Positions 27,489 to 37,186 of a stretch of DNA of 37,219 nucleotides are shown here, piece after piece (within the stretch, counting starts at the first letter, position 1; each line of letters starts with the position of its first letter). This DNA is from an uncultured Candidatus Saccharimonas sp. GTDB lineage: Bacteria > Patescibacteriota > Saccharimonadia > Saccharimonadales > AWTP1-31. The notes below the pieces were generated by a model. It saw only the letters and a list, made by a program, of their open reading frames with translations, made no database searches and was not told the origin of the DNA. The position numbers and the translations under genes were made by a program. Where the stretch lies: assembly GCA_943353855.1 (NCBI GenBank), contig CALRBD010000004.1, positions 1 through 37,219 of the forward strand. Direction: 5' to 3'.

Positions 27489-28636
27489 AAATATGCTTCG
27501 TTCTTGACGACGGTTTGGATCGACCAGACGGTGTGCAGCAGTATATCTTAGCGCTGGGTAACTGGTTCACTAAAAAAGGCCACGAAGTTCATTACATGGT
27601 TGGCGAAACCCAAAGAAAAGATATACCAAATCTTCACGTATTGGCGCGAAATATCCAAGTTAGGTTTAATAAGAACCGACTAGCAATGCCGCTATTCGCA
27701 TCTAAAAAAGCAATCGCCGAGCTACTCGTAAAAGAACAATTCGATGTCGTGCATGTGCAAATGCCATATAGTCCCCAGTTTGCTGCACGAGTCTTAGCAA
27801 GAGTACCAGCTCGAACTGCTGTTATAGGGACGTTTCATATATTACCTACTGGAGGCTTGCAAAAAATTGGCGCTAAGGCTTTGTCATTACTAACGCGCAG
27901 TACTACCCAAAGAATAGACAGAGTCTTCAGTGTTTCACCGGCTGCTCAGTACTTTGCGGAAAAATCTATGAAGATTAAAAGTGAAGTCTTACCTAACGCT
28001 GTTGATTTAAGTCTTTTCTCGGAGGGCAAGAAGTTAAAACGCTATTCGAAAAAAACTAATATCGTCTTTCTTGGTCGTCTTGTTGAACGTAAGGGTGCTA
28101 TGGAACTTATTAAGGCCATACATATACTCATTAAAACTGATCGATTCGAAGGACGACAGCTTATATTAGGCGGAAGTGGACCACTGGAATCCAAGATCCG
28201 GCGATATTGCTCAAAACATGGCATCAATGACTCTGTAACTATGCTCGGTCACGTCGCAGAAAAAGATAAGAAGGATCTATTCGCGACAGCAGACCTAGTG
28301 GTTCTGCCAAGTAAATACGGTGAAAGCTTCGGCATTGTTGTCGTTGAGGCAATAGCTTCGGGCGCTCGATTAGTGATTGGCGGAGATAATCCAGGTTACC
28401 GTTACGTACTTAACGATGAAGAAGATGCACTTATTGATCCTCGGGATGTAATGGCTTTTTCAGATCGAATTGATCGCCTACTCACTGACGAAACTCTAGC
28501 TAAAAAGCTACAAAAAGAAGAGCGAGAATTCATACGTCGTTTCGATGTTGAGCGCGTCGGAGGCTCACTCCTTAAAAGCTACAAGTCTGTACTTGCTAAA
28601 AAACGCATATCGTTTGATAATAATACCTATGAGTAA
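27485..28636 (+). CDS. GT4-family glycosyltransferase
   Basis: DDGLDRPDGVQQYILALGNW, LPNAVDLSLF, GRLVERKGAMELIKA, YGESFGIVVVEAIASG; ATGA overlap with the previous gene. Confidence 0.95.
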   Translation: MKICFVLDDGLDRPDGVQQYILALGNWFTKKGHEVHYMVGETQRKDIPNLHVLARNIQVRFNKNRLAMPLFASKKAIAELLVKEQFDVVHVQMPYSPQFAARVLARVPARTAVIGTFHILPTGGLQKIGAKALSLLTRSTTQRIDRVFSVSPAAQYFAEKSMKIKSEVLPNAVDLSLFSEGKKLKRYSKKTNIVFLGRLVERKGAMELIKAIHILIKTDRFEGRQLILGGSGPLESKIRRYCSKHGINDSVTMLGHVAEKDKKDLFATADLVVLPSKYGESFGIVVVEAIASGARLVIGGDNPGYRYVLNDEEDALIDPRDVMAFSDRIDRLLTDETLAKKLQKEEREFIRRFDVERVGGSLLKSYKSVLAKKRISFDNNTYE

Positions 28637-29702
28637 CCCATCTAAGGTCGAGCTTACTGTCTCGAACCGCACGATCATTCGAGTCATCTTTATTATCCTT
28701 GCGACATTAATATCAATCCGCTTTCTAATGGCAGTATCGCATGTCTTAGGTTTAGTTGTGACTTCCTTATTCTTAGCCATAGCTCTCAATCCAGTCATCG
28801 ATCGAATTAGAAAACACCTGCGCATTAAGAGTCGGGCAGCGGCAACGGGTGTTGCTTACTTATGCGTACTGGCAATATTAGTCGGCTTCTTTTTGATTAT
28901 AATTCCACCACTCGCTAGCCAAACTAGTACTTTTGTTACTTCTCTTCCCGATACGGTTCAGCAAATCAAGAAGCCAGAAAGCTCAATCGGCCGACTTATT
29001 AATCGCTACCAGCTTCAAGATAATGTTGATACACTCTCAAAAACATTAGGTGAGAGAGTAAAAAATCTTCCGCAGCCAGTGCTTTCTAATGCTGGAAAAA
29101 TAGGCGCAACAGTCGCTTCTCTGATAGCAGTTCTAGTCATGACGTTCATGATGATAGTAGAAGGACCTAAATGGTTAGACAGATTCTGGAGACTACAGCC
29201 TAAAAGTAGGCGTGAACATAATCAGCGTGTTGCACGTCAAATGTATGGAGTCATTACAGGATATGTTAATGGTCAGCTTGTCGTAGCCTCAATAGCCGCT
29301 TTCTTTGCTCTTATCGCCATGCTAATCGCTTCTAACGTACTTAACGTGTCAATTAATGCTTTGGGTCTTGCAGGCGTAGTTTGTCTCACAGGCCTCATCC
29401 CAATGTTTGGTAACGCAGCAGGATCGATTATCGTGATTGCTGTGTGTGCATTGACCTCACTGCCACTGGCGCTCATTATGCTCATCTTCTTTATGGTCTA
29501 CCAGCAAATTGAAAACATGACTATTCAGCCTATTATCCAATCCAGAAAAAGTGAACTCACACCACTACTAGTTTTTATAGCAGTTCTAATTGGGTTTAGT
29601 TTTGGTGGATTACTCGGTAGTATTCTGGCCATACCAGTAGCTGGTTGTTTGAAGGTTCTTACTAACGACTACTATCGTTCACAAATTGCGAAGCACTCTT
29701 AA
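28629..29702 (+). CDS. AI-2E transporter family (PerM-like) permease
   Basis: FLAIALNPVIDRI..., PPLASQ, MTFMMIVEGPKWL, GLIPMFGNAAGSII, YQQIENMTIQPIIQSR. Inner ATG used as start. Confidence 0.92.
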   Translation: MSNPSKVELTVSNRTIIRVIFIILATLISIRFLMAVSHVLGLVVTSLFLAIALNPVIDRIRKHLRIKSRAAATGVAYLCVLAILVGFFLIIIPPLASQTSTFVTSLPDTVQQIKKPESSIGRLINRYQLQDNVDTLSKTLGERVKNLPQPVLSNAGKIGATVASLIAVLVMTFMMIVEGPKWLDRFWRLQPKSRREHNQRVARQMYGVITGYVNGQLVVASIAAFFALIAMLIASNVLNVSINALGLAGVVCLTGLIPMFGNAAGSIIVIAVCALTSLPLALIMLIFFMVYQQIENMTIQPIIQSRKSELTPLLVFIAVLIGFSFGGLLGSILAIPVAGCLKVLTNDYYRSQIAKHS

Positions 29703-31090
29703 AGTCTATTCCAGACGTATCCGTATGGACTGTCTCGTACTTCTATTCCCTGTTCAACTAGTTCGTCTCTAATCTCATCAGACTTCTTCCAGTCCTGATT
29801 TCGTCTAGCGTTATCGCGTTCTTGTAAGGCTACTTTTTGTTCTCTCGAGATATCCTCAGAGCTCATTAGGTCTAGGCCAAGTATTGAATCAAGCCACTCT
29901 ATAAACTCCGTAAAATCAGTTTTCTGACTTACTAGATTGCTCATAGCTTTTGTTTCCAGCTGACTTAATACAGCCAAGGCTTCAGGACTATTTAGATCAT
30001 CTTGCAAAGATGCGCGCATACTCTTCAATGTTTCGTCGATGTCTTTTTGTTCAATACCATCATCTTGCAATTGAAAACGTAGGTCAGCAAATGCTTGAAG
30101 ACTTTTACGACGTTGCTTAGCAGCCTCTAGGTTATCCCAACTAAAATTACTTTCATTATGATAAGTGCTTTGGAGCATGAGGAGTCTGAAATCTAATGGG
30201 CTAAAGCCTTTTTCGACTAGCGTATCAAGAGTGTAGATATTGCCTAGGCTCTTGCTCATCTTATGGCCATCTATTTTAATAAAATTACGATGTACCCAGT
30301 AGTTTGCTAGTGGCTTACCAGTTAATGATTCAGTCTGGGCAATCTCATTTGTATGGTGCACTGGTATATGATCTATGCCCCCCGTATGAATATCTATCGT
30401 GTCACCTAGAATAGCGCGGATCATGGCAGAACATTCAATGTGCCATCCTGGGAAACCAGTACCCCAAGGACTTTCCCATTCCATATCTCGTTTTTCGTCT
30501 TTTGGTGATAATTTCCATAGAGCGAAATCAGTAACATTTCGCTTGCCGGTATCGTCGACTCTTGCTCCAGATTGCAAGCCTTCTATATCGAGTCTTGCAA
30601 GCTTGCCATAATCGTCAAGTTTAGATGTATCGAAGTATATGCCTTCCTCAGATATCAAATAGGTAAAACCTCGTTCTTCAAGTCCCTGAATTAAAGCTAT
30701 TTGCTCTTGGATATAATCAGTTGCACGAGGCATTTGTGTAGGACTTAGGATGTTAAGCTGTTTTCTATCGTCCTCTGCTCGATTAATATAGTGCTTAGCA
30801 ATATCCCAAGCTGACTTCTTTTCTCGCTTGGAAGCTTTAACCATCTTATCTTCACCGCTATCCTCATCGCTTACCAAATGTCCAACATCTGTGTAATTTT
30901 CGACATGGTTAACTTTATATCCGGCATCTTTTAAAACACGGCTGAGTAGGTCCCAAACAATGTATACAGACCAATTACCAATGTGGGGCTCATCGTAAAC
31001 TGTAAGGCCACAGCTATACATTGAAACCTTATCTGTTTCTATTGGCACAAACGCTTCTTTGCTGCGCGTCATAGTATTGTATAGTTGCAT
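29699..31090 (-). CDS. cysS: cysteinyl-tRNA synthetase
   Basis: YSCGLTVYDEPHIGNW, WHIECSAM, HHTNEIAQTES, GHKMSKSLGN. Confidence 0.98.
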   Translation of the reverse strand: MQLYNTMTRSKEAFVPIETDKVSMYSCGLTVYDEPHIGNWSVYIVWDLLSRVLKDAGYKVNHVENYTDVGHLVSDEDSGEDKMVKASKREKKSAWDIAKHYINRAEDDRKQLNILSPTQMPRATDYIQEQIALIQGLEERGFTYLISEEGIYFDTSKLDDYGKLARLDIEGLQSGARVDDTGKRNVTDFALWKLSPKDEKRDMEWESPWGTGFPGWHIECSAMIRAILGDTIDIHTGGIDHIPVHHTNEIAQTESLTGKPLANYWVHRNFIKIDGHKMSKSLGNIYTLDTLVEKGFSPLDFRLLMLQSTYHNESNFSWDNLEAAKQRRKSLQAFADLRFQLQDDGIEQKDIDETLKSMRASLQDDLNSPEALAVLSQLETKAMSNLVSQKTDFTEFIEWLDSILGLDLMSSEDISREQKVALQERDNARRNQDWKKSDEIRDELVEQGIEVRDSPYGYVWNRL

Positions 31091-32091
31091 TACTGAATGT
31101 CTCCGAGTAGTCGAGTCGCTTCCTTAATAAGTTCTGTTTTAAGCTCATCGAATTTCCAATCAAAAGTCTTAAAACCGGCAGCATTCGCATGACCGCCACC
31201 GCCGAAGTGCTGGCTTAGTTGACCAGCAACTGGTGCGCCCTGGTTGCTTCGTAATTTTCCTGTGATCTTTCCATCTGGATAAAGCTTAATAACGACAGAT
31301 AACTTAACGCCTTCCGCTATTCGCAGTTCTTCAAGTACTAGTACTGCAGGGTTGTAGAGTGGACTGAACTTTTGTATTTCGTCCCAAGGTATAACTACTA
31401 CAGCTAGCTTCTTATCTGCAAAGTATTCAATGCGCTGCAAGAGCTTTCCTTTGTAGGCGATGATCTCTAATGGCTTAACCATGCTAGCCCGTCGTTTATG
31501 CTCAAGCTCAGCCAAATTAGCTCCAGCCTCAACTAAATCAGCAAGCGTATGAATACTTCTGGCAGTTACTGACTCAACAGTTAGTCCAAGAGAGTCTGAG
31601 AGAATAGAAGTCGATAATAAGTTTGCAGCATCGGCTGTTACGTTCCATGACAGTTGCTTTGCTAGTTGGTAGATTACTTCACCAGTTGCAACGGCTTTAG
31701 CGTCAATAAGGTCAGTATTAGTAACTGGTATATCATTTTCTGAGCTGTGGTGGTCGAGGATTATCATGGGACGAGTTCGTAGAGCACCCATCTGATTTGT
31801 TTTCCCTAGTTGTTCAAGTAAGGTAGCACTGGAACAATCCACAAGAATAGATAAATCGAAATCATTAGGAAGATCTTTAGTAACTCGATCGTATCCTGGG
31901 ATGTAATGCATATAGCTTGATATATCAACACCGCAGTATAAGGAAACCTTCTTATCCATATCACTAAGAATATGCTCTAAGGCGAGCGCACTAGCTAAGC
32001 TGTCGCCGTCTGGATTATCTGCTTGAAGTACAACTATATGCTGCGCGTCATTGATTAGTTTCTGGATATCTTCTGCTTTTTGGTATGTCAT
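31090..32091 (-). CDS. DHH/DHHA1 phosphoesterase (NrnA-like)
   Basis: NPDGDSLASALAL, LVDCSSATL, ILDHHSSEN, GGGGHANAAGF. Confidence 0.93.
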   Translation of the reverse strand: MTYQKAEDIQKLINDAQHIVVLQADNPDGDSLASALALEHILSDMDKKVSLYCGVDISSYMHYIPGYDRVTKDLPNDFDLSILVDCSSATLLEQLGKTNQMGALRTRPMIILDHHSSENDIPVTNTDLIDAKAVATGEVIYQLAKQLSWNVTADAANLLSTSILSDSLGLTVESVTARSIHTLADLVEAGANLAELEHKRRASMVKPLEIIAYKGKLLQRIEYFADKKLAVVVIPWDEIQKFSPLYNPAVLVLEELRIAEGVKLSVVIKLYPDGKITGKLRSNQGAPVAGQLSQHFGGGGHANAAGFKTFDWKFDELKTELIKEATRLLGDIQ

Positions 32092-32693
32092 ATTGATTGT
32101 CTGCCTTCTAGTGCTCTACTAAGCGTAATTTGATCTGCATACTCCAAGTCTACACCAACAGGCAATCCTCGTGCTAGGCGAGTGATACGCACCGGAAGGT
32201 CACGTAGCTGTTGCTGAATGTAGAGTGCTGTTGATTCGCCTTCCACTCCTGCATTTGTGGCAAGAATTATCTCTTCTACTTCATCTTCGGTTACACGTTG
32301 CATGAGCTCGCGTATATGGAGCTGTTCAGGACCTATGCCGTCTATTGGAGAGATCAGTCCACCAAGAACATGGTAAGTGCCCTTATATTCATTAGTCTTC
32401 TCTAAGGCCACAAGGTCAAAGGGCTCAGCTACCACGGCAATAATCTTCTTGTTGCGGCTATGATCTGTATAAAGGTCAGAAAACTCTTTGCCTTTTTCAA
32501 CTAGAGCAAAAGTTTTTTTACAGTAGCCAATATTATCATGCAGTTGCGTCAGTGCATCGCTAAGTTTTCCTGCAGTATGTTTGTCGTTCCTTAGAATAAA
32601 ATATGCATAACGCTCTGCAGTCTTAGGGCCAACTCCAGGCAGTGCACCGAATGCTTCAATAAGATCGTCAAGAGCTGGCGGCAGTATATGCAT
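32088..32693 (-). CDS. recR: recombination protein RecR
   Basis: FGALPGVGPKTAERYAYFIL, VVAEPFDLVALEKTNEYKGTYHVLGGLISPIDGIGP, TNAGVEGESTALYI, RLARGLPVGVDLEYADQITLSRALEGR. Confidence 0.97.
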   Translation of the reverse strand: MHILPPALDDLIEAFGALPGVGPKTAERYAYFILRNDKHTAGKLSDALTQLHDNIGYCKKTFALVEKGKEFSDLYTDHSRNKKIIAVVAEPFDLVALEKTNEYKGTYHVLGGLISPIDGIGPEQLHIRELMQRVTEDEVEEIILATNAGVEGESTALYIQQQLRDLPVRITRLARGLPVGVDLEYADQITLSRALEGRQSI

Positions 32694-32716
32694 AGGTATC
32701 TACGACTAGTTCAGAC

Positions 32717-33010
32717 TTAAAGTCCGAGATCTCCAAGAGCACCCATGAATGGTTGCATCTTTTCAGCTGCTAATTTTTGGGATTGAGAAATAGCATCCTT
32801 AACAGCATCTTCTATCCAGCGTTCTAGTACTCGGATATCGTCAAGATCTACTGATTCTGGATCAATGTGGATTCGTTTAATTTTCTGTTCGCCAGTGATT
32901 TCAACCTTAACGGCTCCATCGCCCTGCTCTACAGTAATAATTTGCTTTTGTAATTCTTTTTGAAGTTTTTTAACCTTCATCAACATTTTTGCTTGGTCAA
33001 AACGGCTCAT
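32717..33010 (-). CDS. YbaB/EbfC family nucleoid-associated protein
   Basis: 97 aa, KMLMKVKKLQKELQKQIITVEQGDGAVKVEITGEQKIKRIHIDPE; between recR and the dnaX cluster. Confidence 0.93.
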   Translation of the reverse strand: MSRFDQAKMLMKVKKLQKELQKQIITVEQGDGAVKVEITGEQKIKRIHIDPESVDLDDIRVLERWIEDAVKDAISQSQKLAAEKMQPFMGALGDLGL

Positions 33011-33090
33011 TAGTTCTCCTTTGTTATACCTTACAGTATACCAACAGATGCCATCTGTAGCCAGTGTTTGAATTTGATAACTATAATTGC

Positions 33091-34314
33091 TTAGCGGTTT
33101 ATTTTTCTGGGGGCTGGCTTTGTAGGTTGGATACTATAGTACGCTTTTGTTAATGGAGCTTTTGCCCAAGCCACGAAGTAGCTTTGAAGATTATAAAAAG
33201 CTGCAGTTGATACAATTAATATGATCATGGTCCAGGCAGAGAAACGAGCAATCGGGTTGCTTGGAAATATAATAAACCATTGGTTCATTAGGTAGGCTAT
33301 TCCACTGGCTGCAAGTAAGTATACGAAAGGTATAAGTATCTCTATTCCTACAGAACCGCCAAGTGCAATTAGGATACATGCTAGTGATATCGTGCCAAGC
33401 AAAAAGCGGACACGATCTAGCTGGCGTTCGTTTACGTAGAAGTTGTATATACCAAGGACCACCATAACACTAGTGAATATATCAAGAATCGGCATGCGAC
33501 CAACGTGCGTTAATGGATTTGCCTTATTAATGATAAATAGATTGAGAGGAATATTTAATAAGTTTCTAGGAAAGTTTATTAGATTAGTGAATGGTCGTGA
33601 TGTAAGACCAAAATATGCTTGGAGCAAATGCGGGTTTTGTACGAAGTTGTAGATTAGTGGTGCAAGTAGTATCAATAGCCCAAGAGTAAGAACTGTTGTA
33701 AGGGCCCTATTGTGATTAACTGCTTCACGAATCTTGGCTCGTTGTACTATAAAACCAAAAATAACGAACCAAATAAGCCCTGGAACATATAGTAGCCACA
33801 ATGCTAATCCGAAACCGGCAATCAGTAGTGTCCTATGGAATCGATTGTTTATAATCCAACTTCCGAAAGCGACGACTCCAATCAGGCTCAAGCTCATTAT
33901 GCCTGTTGTTGCGGAGCGAGCCGTGAATACAAACCAGCCTGAAGTTGCAAGCAGAACTGTAGCCAGCAAGCTAACTCTAAAACTAAACCATTTACGGGTC
34001 GCATAAAAGAATAAATATACTACAGCCAGACCCATTAAGACAGATATGCTACGCATTGCGATGAAGCCGGTGTGCGCTAGCTTGCTCATAAGGTACTGGA
34101 AGATCTTATGAGGAGCATACATCGGGTCTGTAAGTATATTGTTGAGCGTGCTAGATGAAGTAATAGCTGCTTTTTCTTGCAGACTAAATCCAGGAAGTAA
34201 ATAACGTAATCGATAAGTCAGAGTAATAACAGCACCAAGAAATACCACTGAAAAGCCCATAACGGGATTGATAATCTCTGATCGAATGATTCGAGCTGTT
34301 TTATTAACTTCCAT
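33091..34314 (-). CDS. multi-TM glycosyltransferase-like protein (GT39/PMT-type)
   Basis: About 10 TM; FRVSLLATVLLATSGWFVFTARSATTGIMSLSL resembles GT39 membrane enzymes. Start reassigned to MEVNKTARII. Confidence 0.65.
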   Translation of the reverse strand: MEVNKTARIIRSEIINPVMGFSVVFLGAVITLTYRLRYLLPGFSLQEKAAITSSSTLNNILTDPMYAPHKIFQYLMSKLAHTGFIAMRSISVLMGLAVVYLFFYATRKWFSFRVSLLATVLLATSGWFVFTARSATTGIMSLSLIGVVAFGSWIINNRFHRTLLIAGFGLALWLLYVPGLIWFVIFGFIVQRAKIREAVNHNRALTTVLTLGLLILLAPLIYNFVQNPHLLQAYFGLTSRPFTNLINFPRNLLNIPLNLFIINKANPLTHVGRMPILDIFTSVMVVLGIYNFYVNERQLDRVRFLLGTISLACILIALGGSVGIEILIPFVYLLAASGIAYLMNQWFIIFPSNPIARFSAWTMIILIVSTAAFYNLQSYFVAWAKAPLTKAYYSIQPTKPAPRKINR

Positions 34315-34376
34315 AATGTATACGCTAAAGTATACCATGAGCTGGCGAGCTGTTCACCCGTCTCATAGGCTAAACT

Positions 34377-35732
34377 TTATGAAAAAGGATCGGCATGCCT
34401 TGTATCAACACTTCTGAATTGCTGCTTCTCTCGGTCAAAGTATAGTTCTACAGCGCCAGTAGGACCATTACGATGCTTCTTGATAAATATATCCATGATG
34501 TTCTTACGTTCAGATTCTGGATTGTAATAATCCTCACGGTATAGAAATGCTACAACGTCAGCATCCTGCTCGATAGATCCTGATTCACGAAGGTCTTGTA
34601 GCTGTGGAATTTGAGGCGTTCGACTTTCAACACTACGACTAAGCTGACTCAATGCGATTAACGGTACGTTTAATTCACGAGCAATACCTTTTAGGCCGCG
34701 CGATATAGCAGATATTTCTTGTACGCGGTTTCCGTCCGAAGCAAAACGCGATCCACCACTCATAAGCTGTAAGTAGTCAACAATAATTAAACCTAGCGGC
34801 CGGATATGTGATTCACGCCTGGCTTTTGTCCTTAAGTCACTTACTGTAATACCTGGCGTATCGTCAATAAATATTTGGGCTTCAGACAAAGAACCCATTG
34901 CATTACCTATTTTTTCAAAGTCACTGTCCGTCAGATTTCCAGTCCTAAGGGCCCAGGCATCTACTCCGGATTCAGTAGCCAACATACGATCCACTAGTTG
35001 CTCTTTGCTCATTTCAAGACTAAATATAAGTACCGGCTCTTTAGCTTTAAGAGCGATACTATGGGCAAGTCCCAAAGAAAATGCGGTCTTACCCATTGAG
35101 GGCCTGGCCGCTAGAATAAAGAGGTCAGAGCGCTGTAAACCAGCTAAAATATTATCGAGATCCTTAAAGCCAGTAGGAATACCTCTTAGCTTGCCTTTAT
35201 CCTTATGTAGTTCATCTAATCGATCAAAACTTTCACTAAGTACTGACTCGACGCTCGAGATATCTTGCTTTACATGTTTTTGGCTAACTTCAAACAGTCG
35301 TGTCTCAGCCTCTTCTATAAGCTCTTGTAGATCGCGTTCCTCATTGTAGCTAAGTGTTACTGTTTCCTGGGCAACTTGTATCAGACGGCGTCGTATTGCC
35401 TTCTGGGATACTATTTCAGCATACTGTTCGACATGAGCAGCAGTAGGAACGAAGTTAGTAAGCTGAGTTAAATATGAAGCTCCGCCAACAAACTCGATAA
35501 AGCCACTGCTTTTCAATTGATCAGATAAGGTCAGTACGTCTATTGGGCTATGTTTTTCATAGAGCTGCGTAACTGCTTCGAAAATTCGCCCATTTCGTTC
35601 ATCATAAAAATCAGTTGAGGCTATAACATCAGCTATTTTTACTATAGCGTCAGAGTCAATTAAAATTGCTCCCAGGAGACTGGCTTCGGCATCGGTATTA
35701 TGCGGTGGTATTATTGGTTGCTTGTTGTCCAT
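34377..35732 (-). CDS. dnaB: replicative DNA helicase DnaB
   Basis: PPHNTDAEASLLGAILID, AARPSMGKTAFSLGLA, VDYLQLMSG, LSQLSRSVESR. Confidence 0.98.
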   Translation of the reverse strand: MDNKQPIIPPHNTDAEASLLGAILIDSDAIVKIADVIASTDFYDERNGRIFEAVTQLYEKHSPIDVLTLSDQLKSSGFIEFVGGASYLTQLTNFVPTAAHVEQYAEIVSQKAIRRRLIQVAQETVTLSYNEERDLQELIEEAETRLFEVSQKHVKQDISSVESVLSESFDRLDELHKDKGKLRGIPTGFKDLDNILAGLQRSDLFILAARPSMGKTAFSLGLAHSIALKAKEPVLIFSLEMSKEQLVDRMLATESGVDAWALRTGNLTDSDFEKIGNAMGSLSEAQIFIDDTPGITVSDLRTKARRESHIRPLGLIIVDYLQLMSGGSRFASDGNRVQEISAISRGLKGIARELNVPLIALSQLSRSVESRTPQIPQLQDLRESGSIEQDADVVAFLYREDYYNPESERKNIMDIFIKKHRNGPTGAVELYFDREKQQFRSVDTRHADPFS

Positions 35733-35734
35733 GG

Positions 35735-37186
35735 CTATGAACCTGATTCTAGCACTTCACTACCTTCAAAAATATTGCTTATGGCATCTATATTGTTTGA
35801 TTTAGGTTTTTCAGTAAGGCTACAGACTATTGGAATAGATTGGCCGGTGTGTTTCTTTATTATCTCTTCAATAACTTTTTTGTTCTTTGCTTCATTGATT
35901 TGTTTTTGATGAAAAGGAAATTTAAAGAGAAGTTCAATTGTGTTATCATCGTATTTCATTTGTGACATACGGAGGATACCGTATATTGTGCTATTTGTTT
36001 TCTTTACTTCAGCAACAATAATCGGCCACAGCTCATCGCTAAAATCAACGTGATCAGCTGAACTTTTAACTACAGTTTTTTTAGCAGGAATGGGCTTAGT
36101 AACTGGTGCGGGCTTTTCGATTTTTACTTGAGCTTCCGGAGCAGCTTCTTTCTTAGGTTGTTTTTGCACAGGTTCCACATTTTCTACCTGCTGAGGCATT
36201 GGCGCTGGGATAGGCTGAGGTTGAGGGTTACTGTTAAAAATATATTCTAACAAAACTACTTCAAGGTATTTATCCGGATTAAAGCTCGTCGGTACATCAA
36301 TAAGAGCTTTTAGTAATCCGGTCATTGCTAGTGATTGCATCGTTGTATCTACGTATATGCTATCTCGGATCTTTTGCGCCAGTTGTTTTGCAATGTCACT
36401 TCCTTGAATTCCTTGAGTGCGCAAAGACTCTAGTAACTTAGCTATTTCGCTGAGGCTTCCGGCCTGCAAGGCAGCTAATAGTTGGTCAAGTACTTCATCT
36501 GATACGATGCCTAATAGTCTCTGGATTTGTAAGGTATCTATTTTGCCTTCAATACCTTGAACCTGATCAAGTAGGCTGATGCTATCACGGAAGCTGCCAC
36601 GCCCGTGTTGAGCTAGAAGTGTCAGTGCACCTTTATCAATAGTAATAGATTCTTTTTTAGATATTTTACCAAGTTGTAATACCAGTGTCTCAGTATCGAT
36701 TGGTTTAAATGTGAAATGCTGGGTACGGCTAATAATAGTATCTGGTAGCTTGTGGGATTCAGTAGTCGCTAGTATGAAGATAACATGGGCCGGTGGCTCC
36801 TCTAGAGTCTTTAGGAGAGCGTTAAAGGCCTCCTTGGTAAGCATGTGTACCTCATCGATAATATATATCTTGTACTTCAGCTGAGATGGTAGAATGTTTA
36901 CCTTGTCTCTTAAGTCACGGATCTCGTCAATGCGGCGGTTACTAGCTGCATCTATTTCTATAATATCCATATATGTGGAAGATTCGTCGTACGGTATAGC
37001 GTTAAGCTCATAGGCTAGAATTCGAGCGATACTTGTTTTACCAACTCCTCTTGGGCCTGTCAGAAGATAGGCGTGACTAATTGCATCTTTTTTTATAGCA
37101 TTGCGTAGCGTGTCAGTGATATGCTCCTGACCAAAAATCTCGTCCAATGACTGTGGACGGTACTTACGATATAATGCTCTCCCCAT
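35735..37186 (-). CDS. dnaX: DNA polymerase III subunit gamma/tau
   Basis: ALYRKYRPQSLDEIFGQEHI, GPRGVGKTSIAR, YIIDEVHMLTKEAFNALLKTLEEPPAHVIFILATTE. Confidence 0.97.
   Translation of the reverse strand: MGRALYRKYRPQSLDEIFGQEHITDTLRNAIKKDAISHAYLLTGPRGVGKTSIARILAYELNAIPYDESSTYMDIIEIDAASNRRIDEIRDLRDKVNILPSQLKYKIYIIDEVHMLTKEAFNALLKTLEEPPAHVIFILATTESHKLPDTIISRTQHFTFKPIDTETLVLQLGKISKKESITIDKGALTLLAQHGRGSFRDSISLLDQVQGIEGKIDTLQIQRLLGIVSDEVLDQLLAALQAGSLSEIAKLLESLRTQGIQGSDIAKQLAQKIRDSIYVDTTMQSLAMTGLLKALIDVPTSFNPDKYLEVVLLEYIFNSNPQPQPIPAPMPQQVENVEPVQKQPKKEAAPEAQVKIEKPAPVTKPIPAKKTVVKSSADHVDFSDELWPIIVAEVKKTNSTIYGILRMSQMKYDDNTIELLFKFPFHQKQINEAKNKKVIEEIIKKHTGQSIPIVCSLTEKPKSNNIDAISNIFEGSEVLESGS

Noticed and set aside
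35860-36670. AAAAAAG runs in dnaX as possible tau/gamma frameshift sites
   Set aside because: At about 35877 and 36655 the phase is AAA AAA G, not the required A AAA AAG. The first is near the C-terminus and the second would cut within the core domains.
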